Assembly: GCF_007990525.1 (NCBI RefSeq)
Contig: NZ_AP019823.1
Span: forward strand, 1,426,001 to 1,490,000
DNA length: 64,000 nt
Source: Leptotrichia hofstadii
GTDB lineage: Bacteria; Fusobacteriota; Fusobacteriia; Fusobacteriales; Leptotrichiaceae
Reading direction: 5' to 3'
Shown: piece after piece, positions 1-9,028 of the stretch
How positions within the stretch are numbered: position 1 is the first letter of the stretch
Layout: every line of letters starts with the position of its first letter
The notes under the pieces: model-generated
Seen by the model: only the letters and a program-made list of their open reading frames with translations
What the model was told of the DNA's origin: nothing
The model's database searches: none
Program-made: the position numbers and the translations under genes

Positions 1-38
1 TTGATTTTCATCCAAATTACAAGCATTTTTTATATTTT

Positions 39-887
39 TTATAAATATTTTTTTGCAATCATCTCAGTTAATCTCGAATTTACATAGTGTCCAGCCCTTA
101 TTGCAATAATATGAGCTTTTATAGGTGTTCCTAATACATACAAATCTCCAATTATATCAAGAATTTTATGTCTTACAAATTCATCGGGATATCTTAATCC
201 TTCTGGATTTAATGGACCCTCTGCCCCCACTACCACAGCATTTTCCAAACTTCCTCCCAATGCCAGATTATTCTTTTTAAGAAAATCTATTTCATAGTCA
301 AATGCAAAAGTTCTGCATTTCGCAATATTTTCCATATAATTTTCCAAATTTACTTCAAGCTCATAATACTGTGACTTCAAAAAACTATGGTTAAAATCAA
401 TCGTATAAGATATTTTAAACCCATCATAAGGCAACGCCATCACGTATTTCCCAGCCTTCTCATCCGAAAATATAACAGGCTCCGTAATTACAGCAGGTTC
501 TATTTCCTCATTCAGCTCTACAATTCCAGCTTCTAGCAATTTTTCAACAAATCCAGCCGAACTTCCATCCAAAATAGGCAACTCATTCCCTAAAATTTCA
601 ACTAAAATATCAGTAACTCCTGTAATTGAAAGTGATGATAAAAAATGCTCAATCGTATGAACTTTTACATCATCTTCATTCCTGATATTTGTCCCTCTCT
701 CCAAATCAAATAAATTTCTATAATCAACTTTTATAACATTATTTTTGTCACTTACATCAATTCTTTTGAAGATTATTCCTCGCTCATCATTATTTTCGCT
801 AGGTCTTAAAGTTAATTTTATTTCTTCTCCTTTATGAAGCCCAATTCCTAATATTTCAACCGAATTCTTTATAGTTTTTCTTTTCAC
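39..887 (-). CDS. lpxC: UDP-3-O-acyl-N-acetylglucosamine deacetylase
   Basis: This zinc enzyme removes the acetyl group from UDP-3-O-acyl-GlcNAc, the committed step of lipid A synthesis in the cytoplasm. The 282 residues are close to the usual family length (about 300). The active-site pieces are visible: HTIEH (catalytic E80, zinc ligand H81), DGSSAGF near 107-113, HKILD (H240 and D244, zinc ligands) and GHYVN with H267. The start codon is GTG, preceded by GGAGGG about 9 bases upstream. It implies an LPS-type outer membrane. No other lpx gene is visible, because the window ends just downstream. Confidence 0.96.
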   Translation of the reverse strand: MKRKTIKNSVEILGIGLHKGEEIKLTLRPSENNDERGIIFKRIDVSDKNNVIKVDYRNLFDLERGTNIRNEDDVKVHTIEHFLSSLSITGVTDILVEILGNELPILDGSSAGFVEKLLEAGIVELNEEIEPAVITEPVIFSDEKAGKYVMALPYDGFKISYTIDFNHSFLKSQYYELEVNLENYMENIAKCRTFAFDYEIDFLKKNNLALGGSLENAVVVGAEGPLNPEGLRYPDEFVRHKILDIIGDLYVLGTPIKAHIIAIRAGHYVNSRLTEMIAKKYL

Positions 888-965
888 GTCCTAATTCCCT
901 CCATTTTCTAAAATTTTAGTCATATTCTGTCTTTATTTATAAAATATTTTTCTTTTTCTATAAAT

Positions 966-971
966 ATTATA
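966..971 (-). promoter_or_regulatory. Extended -10 promoter of lpxC
   Basis: On the minus strand TGATATAAT gives an extended -10 (TGn plus TATAAT), about 80 bases before the lpxC GTG. The matching -35 is poor, as is usual for extended -10 promoters. In this AT-rich DNA the call is moderate. Confidence 0.5.
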
Positions 972-1186
972 TCATAAATTTACATATTTTTCCTTTTATT
1001 ATTTTGTGAATTAGTCAATAATTTATTGCTTTGTATTACTTGGTATTAATCTTTAATAACTAATTGTTTGGTTTTATGATGTTGATTTTACATAAATAAA
1101 ATATAATTTAAATTATTACGTCCGATAATATTTAAGGATTATTTGTACTTTTAATTGCATAAATTGTATCGCATATTGCAATAAAT

Positions 1187-1214
1187 TTGACATTTAACAA
1201 AAATAGTGTATAAT
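1187..1214 (+). promoter_or_regulatory. Consensus promoter with no gene behind it
   Basis: TTGACA (1187-1192), a 16-base spacer and TATAAT (1209-1214) form a near-perfect sigma-70 promoter on the plus strand. The only genes nearby are on the minus strand, so it appears to drive the short RNA at 1221-1282. The rest of the 888-1354 gap holds AT-rich leader sequence and no gene. Confidence 0.7.
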
Positions 1215-1220
1215 TAAATT

Positions 1221-1282
1221 AGATAGATAGATTTTCTTCTTTTGAAAAAGTAAGCTGCCAAAACAAAATGGCGGCTTTTTTA
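1221..1282 (+). ncRNA. Candidate orphan small RNA, about 62 nt
   Basis: Transcription from the promoter at 1187-1214 should begin near 1221. A rho-independent terminator closes the unit: AAGCTGCCA (1252-1260) pairs with TGGCGGCTT (1269-1277) over nine base pairs with one G-U pair and runs into a T tract. No start codon with a useful reading frame lies between them. The unit has promoter, about 30 bases of free 5' sequence and terminator, which is a typical trans-acting sRNA layout. A function is not visible. Confidence 0.55.
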
Positions 1283-1304
1283 TTGGGGAAAATAGAGCAT
1301 AAAA

Positions 1305-1333
1305 AAACTATCTCGATATAGTCAAGATAGTTT
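1305..1333 (-). terminator. Bidirectional terminator after the M13 peptidase gene
   Basis: AAACTATCT and AGATAGTTT form a nine-base-pair stem with T runs on both strands. It terminates the minus-strand peptidase transcript and would also stop plus-strand readthrough from the small RNA unit. Confidence 0.8.
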
Positions 1334-1354
1334 TTGTTTTGTTATTTAATTATT

Positions 1355-3517
1355 TTACCAGATTTTTATTCTATCTTCTGGAGCTTTGTACATTTTATCT
1401 CCTGGTTTTGTTTCAAATACCTTATGGAATGCATCCACATTTACCAATGTTCCATTTACACGGAAGATATTTGGTGAATGGGAATCTGTTTTAGCTAGAT
1501 TTTTTAGATATTCTGGTGTCGATTTCTGTCTCCACATTCTTGCAAAGCTTAAAAAGAATAATTTATTTATTGTGTCCGAATATGCCTTTGTAGAATTTGG
1601 ATGATCTTTCATGTACATTTGCAATGCGTCGTAAGCAATGTTCAGTCCACCAAGATCGGCAATGTTTTCAGTCAATGTATATTTTCCGTTAACATACACT
1701 CCGCCTCCAACTGAATATCTTGAAAACTGGTCCTCCAATTTTTTGGTTGCCGCGTCAAATTTCATTTTGTCTTCTTCTGTCCACCAGTTTTTCACATTTC
1801 CATCGCCATCATATGAAGCTCCTGATACATCAAACGCATGAGTAAGCTCATGTCCTATAACTGTTCCGATACCTCCAAAGTTACTTGCCATTTCTGATTT
1901 TCCATAATCATAGAATGGATATTGCAAGATTCCCGCAGGGAACACTATCTCGTTGCTCGTTGGTGAATAGTAGGCATTTATCGTATGTGGAGACATGTGC
2001 CATTCTGTTTTGTCTACTGGCTTCCCAACTTTTTTCATATCTTCATTGTATTCCCATTCGCTTATTTTTTTCATCTGGTCATAAAGTGAATCATTGCTTG
2101 AAATCGTCATTTTGCTAAAATCTCTCCACTTATCAGGATATCCGATTTTTACAGTAATTTTCGATAATTTTTCCAGCGCTTTCTTCTTGGTAGCGGCACT
2201 CATCCAATCCAATTTTTCAATTCTGTTCTTCATTGCCTTCTTGATGTAATCAACCATTTGCAATGTATTTTTTTTAGCTTCAGATGAAAAATTACGCTGA
2301 ACATAGATTTTTCCGATAATTTCTCCAAGACTTCCATCTGTAAAGTTTAATGCTCTTTTTTCAAGCACTTCCCTTTCCTTCTGCCCATTCAGATATCTTC
2401 CAAAAAATTCGAAGCTTCTTTTTCCAAGGTCATCATTAAGCACTCCAGCTGCAGAACTTATTAAATTATATTTCATGTAATCCTTGATTACGCCAATATT
2501 TGCATCATTTACAAATCTATCAAGGTTTTTATAGTAATTTAGCTCAGTTATTATTACCTTGTCCGTATTCACATTCAGCTGCTTCAAATATTGCGCTAAA
2601 TCTACATTTCTAGATAATGTTCCCAAATCACTTACTTTTACAGGATTATTATATTTTTTTACGTCATGACGCTCTTCATTAGTAAGCAGCGTATTTGCAA
2701 TCTGTTTTTCAAATGCAACAATTTTTTTGGCTTTTTCAAGCGTATCTGACTCTCCCAGATATTTCAGCATGTCGCTTACATATCTTGTGTATTCTTCAAG
2801 TATTGCCCTGTTTTCCCTCGTGTCTTTCTGAAAATATTCTCTTGAAAGCCCAATTCCTGCACTTCCTAGATATATGGCATTATTTTTCGAGTTATTCAGA
2901 TCTGTTCCTACTCCCCATCCATAAAATTCAGAGCCGCCAGTCTTTGTAGCTTCAACATTGTATTTTTCAAGGTCAGCAACATTCTTTATAGCATCAATTT
3001 TTTCAAGATCATTTTTTATGGGTGCAAGCCCCTCCTTGTTTCTTTTCTCCATATTTGAATAACTGTCATAAAGTGTTACAACTTTTTGTTCATCGGCAGT
3101 CAATGAAGATTTCCCTTTCAGCTCCCTTATAAGGTTCCGAAGAAAATCCTGATTTTTTTCATTCAGTTCGTAAAACGCTCCCCAGGCAGGCTTTGTGCTT
3201 GGAATTTGAGTCTTTTTATCCCAGTTTTCGTTTACATAGCTGTAAAAATCCTCCTGTGCCTTGACATTCGTGCTGACATCTTCAAACATTGCCCTGTCAT
3301 TATCCTTTACAAGCTTTGCCTGCTGCTTGGCATAGAAATTCCAGAATCCTTCAGGTCTTTTCTGTGGAACAGGTGCAGGCGTTTCCTCCTTATTCTCCGT
3401 TGCCTTCTGCACAGTCGTCTTTGATGCAGGTGTGACCTTGTCTTCATTAGTTTCATTTTCTGCATAAATTAAATTAACGCTGACTAAAAATAGCGAAATT
3501 GCAAGTAGTTTTTTCAT
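1355..3517 (-). CDS. M13 (neprilysin/PepO) family zinc metallopeptidase, exported
   Basis: M13 enzymes are zinc endopeptidases that cut peptides up to roughly 40 residues. The 720-residue product has the family signature HELTH (H556, E557, H560) and the third zinc ligand E617 in ENIAD, with D621 behind it. It ends in the characteristic basic-Ile-Trp tail. A signal peptide (MKKLLAISLFLVSVNLIYA) is followed by a Thr/Pro/Glu-rich stretch to about residue 55. The full length and intact catalytic residues suggest an active periplasmic or surface peptidase. It is monocistronic, with its own promoter and terminator. A similar tail occurs in a possible relic at 16907-16975. Confidence 0.93.
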   Translation of the reverse strand: MKKLLAISLFLVSVNLIYAENETNEDKVTPASKTTVQKATENKEETPAPVPQKRPEGFWNFYAKQQAKLVKDNDRAMFEDVSTNVKAQEDFYSYVNENWDKKTQIPSTKPAWGAFYELNEKNQDFLRNLIRELKGKSSLTADEQKVVTLYDSYSNMEKRNKEGLAPIKNDLEKIDAIKNVADLEKYNVEATKTGGSEFYGWGVGTDLNNSKNNAIYLGSAGIGLSREYFQKDTRENRAILEEYTRYVSDMLKYLGESDTLEKAKKIVAFEKQIANTLLTNEERHDVKKYNNPVKVSDLGTLSRNVDLAQYLKQLNVNTDKVIITELNYYKNLDRFVNDANIGVIKDYMKYNLISSAAGVLNDDLGKRSFEFFGRYLNGQKEREVLEKRALNFTDGSLGEIIGKIYVQRNFSSEAKKNTLQMVDYIKKAMKNRIEKLDWMSAATKKKALEKLSKITVKIGYPDKWRDFSKMTISSNDSLYDQMKKISEWEYNEDMKKVGKPVDKTEWHMSPHTINAYYSPTSNEIVFPAGILQYPFYDYGKSEMASNFGGIGTVIGHELTHAFDVSGASYDGDGNVKNWWTEEDKMKFDAATKKLEDQFSRYSVGGGVYVNGKYTLTENIADLGGLNIAYDALQMYMKDHPNSTKAYSDTINKLFFLSFARMWRQKSTPEYLKNLAKTDSHSPNIFRVNGTLVNVDAFHKVFETKPGDKMYKAPEDRIKIW

Positions 3518-3578
3518 CCTTTCTTCATTTCCATTAAAATATTCAGGCTATTTTAAAATTAGCTGTTAATTAGATTGC

Positions 3579-3608
3579 AGTATACGATAAAATTATTGCT
3601 TTTGTCAG
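3579..3608 (-). promoter_or_regulatory. Promoter of the M13 peptidase gene
   Basis: Minus strand: CTGACA (3603-3608), an 18-base spacer and TATACT (3579-3584), about 60 bases before the start codon. The remainder of the 3518-3862 gap is AT-rich and holds only the met operon terminator. Confidence 0.6.
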
Positions 3609-3814
3609 CTCATTTCAAAATATTCCTAATAGATTAAGGAAAATTTCTCCTCTCCTTATTTTTATATATTGATATTTAGATAACTAAAACTATCCAGCTA
3701 AAAGACATCATATCTTATAGCAATACCATATTATACATTTTTCTCAAATATATTTCAAGGATTTAAACAAAAAAACATAAATTTTTTGACAAATTTGTAG
3801 CCATAGTAAAAAAA

Positions 3815-3842
3815 ACAGCCCTAAAACTTAATCTAAGGCTGT
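3815..3842 (-). terminator. Terminator of the metN-I-Q-Q operon
   Basis: Minus strand ACAGCC pairs with GGCTGT plus one flanking G-U pair and is followed by an eight-base T run. It lies about 20 bases beyond the last metQ stop codon. Confidence 0.8.
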
Positions 3843-3862
3843 CTTTATAAAAAATTTTTATA

Positions 3863-4690
3863 TTAGAATGCAGGAATTACTCTGCCTTCATATTTTTCTT
3901 CAATATATTTTTTAATTTTTTCACTTTGTAATGCTTTTACCAATTTTTTAACTCTTTCATCGTTCTCATTTCCTTTTAGAACTGTAACAATGTTTACATA
4001 AGGCGAATCTTTACCTTCTATCAGGATAATTTCATTTTTTGTAACTCCAGCATCAATTGCAAAGTTTGAATTTATAATCGCTCCTGCAACTTCACTTAAT
4101 CTTGGTGCAATTTGCTCATTTGATAATGTTTCAATCTTGATATTTTTTGGATTTTGAACAATATCAGCTGGTGTAGAATCTAATTTTGTGTTGTCTTTTA
4201 ATTTTATGATACCAGCTTTGTCAAGTAAAATCAATGCACGTCCTCCATTTGTCGGATCATTAGGAATGATTAAAGTATCGCCATTTTTTAAATCATTAAT
4301 ATTTTTTATTTTTTTAGAATATAAAGCCATTGGCTCCAAGTGAATATTCCCAACTGCTGATAATTCAATATTATTTTTCTTACCAAAATCTTCCATATAT
4401 GGAACGTGCTGGAAAAAGTTTGCATCTATACTTTTGTCTGCAAGTGCTTTATTTGGTTGAACATAATCATTAAATTTAACTACTTCTAAATCAATTCCTT
4501 CCTTTTTCAAGTCTTCTTTTACCAAATCCAATAATTCAGCATGCGGAACAGGAGTTGCTCCCACGATTAATTTTTCAGTTTTTCCAGCTGCTCCACCTTG
4601 GCTGTCAGCTGCTCCTTTAGTTTCATTTTTGTTTCCACAAGCTACTAAAAATAATGCTGTTGCTAATAACAATGATAATATTTTTTTCAT
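3863..4690 (-). CDS. metQ: MetQ/NlpA-family substrate-binding lipoprotein, copy 1
   Basis: This is the periplasm-facing binding component of a D/L-methionine ABC importer. A lipoprotein signal peptide ends in the lipobox LVAC; the next residues match the NlpA family fold throughout, including the ligand-binding blocks NDYVQPN and NDPTN. I start at the internal ATG at 4690: GGAGGT lies just upstream, whereas the longer frame would begin inside that ribosome site. It is last in the operon, 50 bases after a paralogous copy with which it shares most motifs. The two copies may bind different ligands (methionine, its sulfoxide or dipeptides); the sequence cannot tell. Confidence 0.9.
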   Translation of the reverse strand: MKKILSLLLATALFLVACGNKNETKGAADSQGGAAGKTEKLIVGATPVPHAELLDLVKEDLKKEGIDLEVVKFNDYVQPNKALADKSIDANFFQHVPYMEDFGKKNNIELSAVGNIHLEPMALYSKKIKNINDLKNGDTLIIPNDPTNGGRALILLDKAGIIKLKDNTKLDSTPADIVQNPKNIKIETLSNEQIAPRLSEVAGAIINSNFAIDAGVTKNEIILIEGKDSPYVNIVTVLKGNENDERVKKLVKALQSEKIKKYIEEKYEGRVIPAF

Positions 4691-4739
4691 AAATACCTCC
4701 AAAAATTTTTTATTTATAATTTATTTTACGACTTTCTTT

Positions 4740-5552
4740 CTAAAATACTGGAATAATCACATCTTTGTATTTTTCTTCCATATATTTTTTTACTTTTTCA
4801 CTTTGCAATGCCTTTAACAGTTTCTGAATTCTAGGATCATTTTCATTTCCCTTCAATGTTGCAAGAACGTTTGCATAAGGCGAATCCCTATCCTCTTTTA
4901 CAAGTCCATCTTCCTTATACGACAATCCAGCGTTTAATGCAAAACTGCTATTTACAATTGAAGCGGCAACTTCAGGCAATCTTGGTGGCAGCTGTTCTGC
5001 CGAAAGCTCTTCAAATTTTATATTTTTAGGATTGCTCGCAATATCTTTTAATGTTGCCTCTACATTTTTATTGTCAGTTAATTTTATAATTCCAGCTTTA
5101 TCCAGTAAAATCAACGAACGAGCCAAATTTGTCGGATCATTTGGCAATAAAATTGTATCTCCATTTTTTAATTCGTTAATATTTTTTATTTTTTTAGAAT
5201 AAAGTGCAAGTGTAGGCAAATATATTTTTCCAACTGCTGTCATTTCAAATCCATTTTTTTTACCAAAATTTTCCATATATGGAATATGCTGGAACAGATT
5301 AGCATCTACTTCTTTTGACTGCAGCACTTTATTTGGCTGAACATAATCGTTAAACTCAACGATCTCCAGTTCGATTCCTTCTTTCTTCAAGTCATCTTTT
5401 ACAACATTCAAAATTTCCCCTGCGGGAACGGGTGTAGCTGCAACCTTTAACTTTTGAGTTTCTTTAGTTTCAGAATTTTTAGCAGATTTATCAGAATTTC
5501 CGCAAGCTACTAAAAATAACGCTGTTACTAGGACTAACAAAATTTTTTTCAT
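4740..5552 (-). CDS. metQ: MetQ/NlpA-family substrate-binding lipoprotein, copy 2
   Basis: The second binding lipoprotein of the same methionine-type importer has 270 residues, with lipobox LVAC at the end of a typical signal peptide. It shares long blocks with its neighbour (NDYVQPNK, NDPTNLARS, the C-terminal KGNEND and EEKY segments), so the pair arose by tandem duplication. Divergence is spread across the protein, suggesting an old duplication with both copies kept. It follows metI after 35 bases, so translation from one operon mRNA is expected. Confidence 0.9.
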   Translation of the reverse strand: MKKILLVLVTALFLVACGNSDKSAKNSETKETQKLKVAATPVPAGEILNVVKDDLKKEGIELEIVEFNDYVQPNKVLQSKEVDANLFQHIPYMENFGKKNGFEMTAVGKIYLPTLALYSKKIKNINELKNGDTILLPNDPTNLARSLILLDKAGIIKLTDNKNVEATLKDIASNPKNIKFEELSAEQLPPRLPEVAASIVNSSFALNAGLSYKEDGLVKEDRDSPYANVLATLKGNENDPRIQKLLKALQSEKVKKYMEEKYKDVIIPVF

Positions 5553-5587
5553 AAAACCATCTCCCTTGCTGTATTCATATTATTAAA

Positions 5588-6271
5588 TTAAACTCTTTTT
5601 CTTTTATTCATCAATATTTTTACAATGCTGTTTCCAATAAACTGTATAATTTGTACAAGCACAATTATAACAATAGTTGCCTGCCACATCACTTCGGGCT
5701 TAGATCTTTGGTAACCGTCAATTACAGCGGCATTTCCAAGTCCACCGCCACCGATTGTTCCAGCCATTGCAGAATATCCAATTAAACTAATCAATGTCAA
5801 TGTCATTCCATGAACAAGTGCAGGCAAGGCTTCTGGAATCATTACTTTAAAAATAATTTCAGATGCAGTCGCACCCATTGATTTTGAAGCTTCAATAAGC
5901 CCATCATTTACTTCCTTTAAGACCCCTTCAATAATTCTTGCCACAAATGGTGCAGAACCTAGCGAAAGCGGAACAATGAAAGCAACACTTCCATAAGATT
6001 TGTGAACAAGCATCCGTGAAAGCGGTATTAATAAAACCATTAAAATTATAAATGGAATTGATCTTGTAATGTTTACAATAATCATATCTAGTATCTTATG
6101 AATAGTTTTATTCGGTTTGACTCCCTTTTCATCAGATGTAACAAGTAAAATTCCTATTGGAAGTCCGATAATTAATGATATAACAGTGGAAATAAATACC
6201 ATGTATATTGTTTCCCAAAGAGGTATAGCCATATTTTGAAACTGTAAAAACTTGATCCAGTCAAATCTCAT
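5588..6271 (-). CDS. metI: Methionine ABC transporter permease MetI
   Basis: The membrane-spanning subunit of the methionine importer has 227 residues and about five hydrophobic helices. The EAA-type coupling loop (EASKSMGATASEI) that docks onto MetN is clear, as is the glycine-rich GTIGGGGLGNAA segment typical of MetI. The start codon overlaps the metN stop by one base (TAATG), indicating translational coupling. Order metN-metI-metQ is the classical arrangement. Confidence 0.95.
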   Translation of the reverse strand: MRFDWIKFLQFQNMAIPLWETIYMVFISTVISLIIGLPIGILLVTSDEKGVKPNKTIHKILDMIIVNITRSIPFIILMVLLIPLSRMLVHKSYGSVAFIVPLSLGSAPFVARIIEGVLKEVNDGLIEASKSMGATASEIIFKVMIPEALPALVHGMTLTLISLIGYSAMAGTIGGGGLGNAAVIDGYQRSKPEVMWQATIVIIVLVQIIQFIGNSIVKILMNKRKRV

Positions 6272-7344
6272 TATACCACCTCCGAATCTATTTTATTTTC
6301 TTTCAGCCATTCAATAATGTCTTTGGCTTTTTCTTCGTTTGCCGAAATTTCTATCAGTAAATTTCCTACAATAATATCGCCCACTTTGTCAATAAACCCA
6401 CCTAAAATATTAACTTCAACGTCATATTTACGAATTATCTGGGTGATATATGATTCGTTTACCTGCTCTTCATTATATTTCAGTCTTAATCGTAATTTTC
6501 CTGTATTTTCTTCACGATTTTTTATTTCTTCCTCTGTCCTGAATTCTTCGTGTGAAATATTTTGTACAAATTCTTTTGCTAATTCTGTCTTAGGATTTAA
6601 GAAAATTTCCCTTGTTTCCCCTTTTTCAATAATTTCTCCATCCGACATTATTGCCGCCTTATTACAAATTTTCTTTATAACTTCCATCTGGTGCGTTATT
6701 AAAATTATTGTTATTCCAAACTTCTGATTTATATCTTTCAAAAGTTCTAAAATAGAATTAGTTGTTCTAGGATCAAGTGCCGATGTTGCCTCATCTGACA
6801 GAAGTAACTGCGGATTGTTCGCCAATGCTCTTGCTATTGCCACACGCTGTTTCTGTCCTCCTGAAAGCTGCTCAGGATAATTCAGCTTTTTATCAGAAAG
6901 CCCTACAATTTCCAGCAATTCGTCCACCCTTTTATTAATGTCCCGTTTTTTCCATCTTGCAATCTCTAAGGGAAAAGCCACATTTCCAGCAACATTTCGT
7001 GAATTTAGCAAATTAAAATGTTGAAAAATCATCCCTGTCTTTTTTCTATATTCCCGTAACATTCTCACATTAAAATTCAAAATATTTTTATCTTCATATC
7101 CAAGACTTTTCTTTCCTTTTTTATCAATAACTTCATGTTTTACAAAAATTTCTCCCGAAGTAGGCTCTTCCAGTCTATTAAGAAGACGTATAAGTGTAGA
7201 CTTCCCAGCTCCACTAAGACCCATAATTCCGTAAATATCCCCCTGTTCAATATCAAGATTCACATTATTTACAGCCAGCAGTTCCTGTCCATTATTAAGC
7301 TTATACTTTTTTACCAAGTTTCTTATCTTAATTAAACTATCCAT
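6271..7344 (-). CDS. metN: Methionine ABC transporter ATP-binding protein MetN
   Basis: This is the ATPase that powers methionine uptake. Walker A is GLSGAGKST, the ABC signature is LSGGQKQR and Walker B is LLLSDEATSALD. The C-terminal 85-90 residues form a NIL domain (the MetN-specific regulatory domain that binds methionine and inhibits transport when the cell is replete), which separates MetN from generic amino acid ATPases. Length (357) is right for the family. It is first in the operon with a good promoter about 110 bases upstream. I looked for a SAM or other methionine riboswitch in this leader and saw none. Confidence 0.95.
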   Translation of the reverse strand: MDSLIKIRNLVKKYKLNNGQELLAVNNVNLDIEQGDIYGIMGLSGAGKSTLIRLLNRLEEPTSGEIFVKHEVIDKKGKKSLGYEDKNILNFNVRMLREYRKKTGMIFQHFNLLNSRNVAGNVAFPLEIARWKKRDINKRVDELLEIVGLSDKKLNYPEQLSGGQKQRVAIARALANNPQLLLSDEATSALDPRTTNSILELLKDINQKFGITIILITHQMEVIKKICNKAAIMSDGEIIEKGETREIFLNPKTELAKEFVQNISHEEFRTEEEIKNREENTGKLRLRLKYNEEQVNESYITQIIRKYDVEVNILGGFIDKVGDIIVGNLLIEISANEEKAKDIIEWLKENKIDSEVV

Positions 7345-7450
7345 ATTTCACCTCTTTTTCATTAATTTTGCTTTATCTTTAATTTTACAGTCAAAAAGAT
7401 TATATTATTTCTTACTTTAAAAGTCAACTGTTTTTAAAATACTTTTTCAT

Positions 7451-7479
7451 ATTATATCATTTATATATTGTATATACAA
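7451..7479 (-). promoter_or_regulatory. Promoter of the metN-I-Q-Q operon
   Basis: Minus strand TTGTAT (7474-7479), a 17-base spacer and TATAAT (7451-7456). Confidence 0.65.
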
Positions 7480-7516
7480 GTTTTATTTTTAATAATAAAA
7501 AAATTTTAAAAGAAAA

Positions 7517-7535
7517 GGGTATTGTCACGATACCC
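7517..7535 (-). terminator. Terminator of the polar amino acid ABC operon
   Basis: Minus strand GGGTAT pairs with ATACCC around a seven-base loop, followed by a T-rich tract. It lies 15 bases past the stop codon of the ATPase gene. Confidence 0.8.
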
Positions 7536-7549
7536 TCAAAATTAACTTT

Positions 7550-8296
7550 TTAATTATTTGTATTCAAAAATTCCTTTACTCTTTGAGAAGCTGGATTTTC
7601 AAAGATTTGCTGTGAAGTTCCTGTTTCCAGTATTTCACCTTTTTCCATAACAATTATTCTGTCTGAAATTTCACGGACAAAATTCATTTCATGGCTTACA
7701 ATTAGCATTGTAATTTTTTGCTTTTTCAGTTTTCTTATTATATCCAGCACTTCCTTTACCAGCTCCGGATCCAGCGCTGATGTTGGTTCATCGAAAAGCA
7801 TAATGTCTGGCTGTAATGCCAATGCCCTCGCTATTGCCACACGCTGCTTCTGCCCACCTGAAAGTTCATTTGGAAAACTGTCAATTTTATCCGAAAGTCC
7901 AACTAGGTCTAGCATTTTATTGGCAATGTTTTCTGCTTCCATTGTCGCCTTTTTCTTTACAAGTTTTAAAGTTCTGACTATATTGTTTCTAACTGATAGA
8001 TGAGGAAATAAATTAAATGTCTGGAAAACCATTCCTGTCTTTAACAGCATTTCCTTTTTTATTTTTTTATCGACATTCTTATCAGTCAAATTATTTCCTT
8101 CAATCAGCACTTCTCCTGATGTTATGCTTTCCAAATCAACTATGCACCGTAAAATTGTTGACTTACCACTTCCAGAAGGCCCTATTAGCGAAACAACCTC
8201 ACCTCTATCAACATGCAAATTAATATTTTTCAAAATTACATTATCGCCATACTGTTTTTTTAATTTTTTTAATTCTATTATTTTTTCACTTTCCAC
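7550..8296 (-). CDS. Polar amino acid ABC transporter ATP-binding protein
   Basis: This GlnQ/HisP/ArtP-type ATPase of 248 residues has Walker A (GPSGSGKST), signature LSGGQKQR and Walker B (IMLFDEPTSALD). It drives uptake of an amino acid through the permease encoded upstream. The start is GTG with GGGAGA about 8 bases before it. It is the third gene of the operon binding protein-permease-ATPase. The exact substrate (glutamine, arginine, cystine or other) cannot be fixed from the ATPase. Confidence 0.92.
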   Translation of the reverse strand: MESEKIIELKKLKKQYGDNVILKNINLHVDRGEVVSLIGPSGSGKSTILRCIVDLESITSGEVLIEGNNLTDKNVDKKIKKEMLLKTGMVFQTFNLFPHLSVRNNIVRTLKLVKKKATMEAENIANKMLDLVGLSDKIDSFPNELSGGQKQRVAIARALALQPDIMLFDEPTSALDPELVKEVLDIIRKLKKQKITMLIVSHEMNFVREISDRIIVMEKGEILETGTSQQIFENPASQRVKEFLNTNN

Positions 8297-8350
8297 GATT
8301 TATCTCCCAGTTTCCTATATTTTAATAAAACTATTTGTAAATCAGAAATT

Positions 8351-9028
8351 TTAAATCCTGATTTTATTTCTTTTTTCAATATTCTTAAATATCCTGTCAA
8401 CAGCAAAGCTTAATACCAGATAAATAATAATTGCACAAATATATGGGGTAACATTGTAATAAATATTTGCCAGCTCCTTTGTCCGCTTCATTACTTCCGT
8501 CACAGCAAGAACATATACGAGAGAAGTATCCTTTATAAGAGTAATCGCCTCATTTCCCAATGTTGGCAGCACTCTTCGTATTGCCTGCGGTAAAATAACG
8601 TATACTATTTTTTGCCAATAACTGTAGCCTAGCACTTTTGCCGCTTCATGCTGGCCTTTGTCTATGCTTTCAATTCCGCTTCTCATAATTTCCACAAGAT
8701 ATGCCGCATAATTTATGATAAATGTAATTGTGGCTGCCATGTACGGTGCAAGGACAATTTTATAACCTCCAAAATTCATTAGCGGTATTCCATAATAAAC
8801 AACCATTAATTGCAGCATCAAGGGAGTACCACGAAAAATCCAGGTATAAACTGAAATAATAAATTTTACTATCTTATTTTTCCCTGTATACGCCAACGCT
8901 CCTAAAATTCCTAACGGGATGGAAAATAAAACCGTGAGTATATACAGTATCACCACGTTTGGTAAAGTTTTTACCAGTTCTATAAATATCGGCAATGAAA
9001 TTTTTATCAGTTCTATAAACTGGCTCAT
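8351..9028 (-). CDS. Polar amino acid ABC transporter permease (HisM/GlnP type)
   Basis: A 225-residue inner membrane permease with about five helices. The family coupling motif EAAKVLGYSYWQKIVYVILPQ-type loop is near residues 133-152, and IFRGTPLMLQ marks the N-terminal part of the His/Glu/Gln/Arg permease family. Its ATG overlaps the stop of the binding-protein gene by one base (TAATG), so the two are translationally coupled. One permease gene is present, so the transporter likely uses a homodimer. Confidence 0.93.
   Translation of the reverse strand: MSQFIELIKISLPIFIELVKTLPNVVILYILTVLFSIPLGILGALAYTGKNKIVKFIISVYTWIFRGTPLMLQLMVVYYGIPLMNFGGYKIVLAPYMAATITFIINYAAYLVEIMRSGIESIDKGQHEAAKVLGYSYWQKIVYVILPQAIRRVLPTLGNEAITLIKDTSLVYVLAVTEVMKRTKELANIYYNVTPYICAIIIYLVLSFAVDRIFKNIEKRNKIRI

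Noticed and set aside
7345-7450. Possible SAM riboswitch before metN
   Set aside because: The leader is only about 100 bases of AT-rich sequence without the paired elements or conserved bases of S-box, SAM-II or other methionine-related RNAs.
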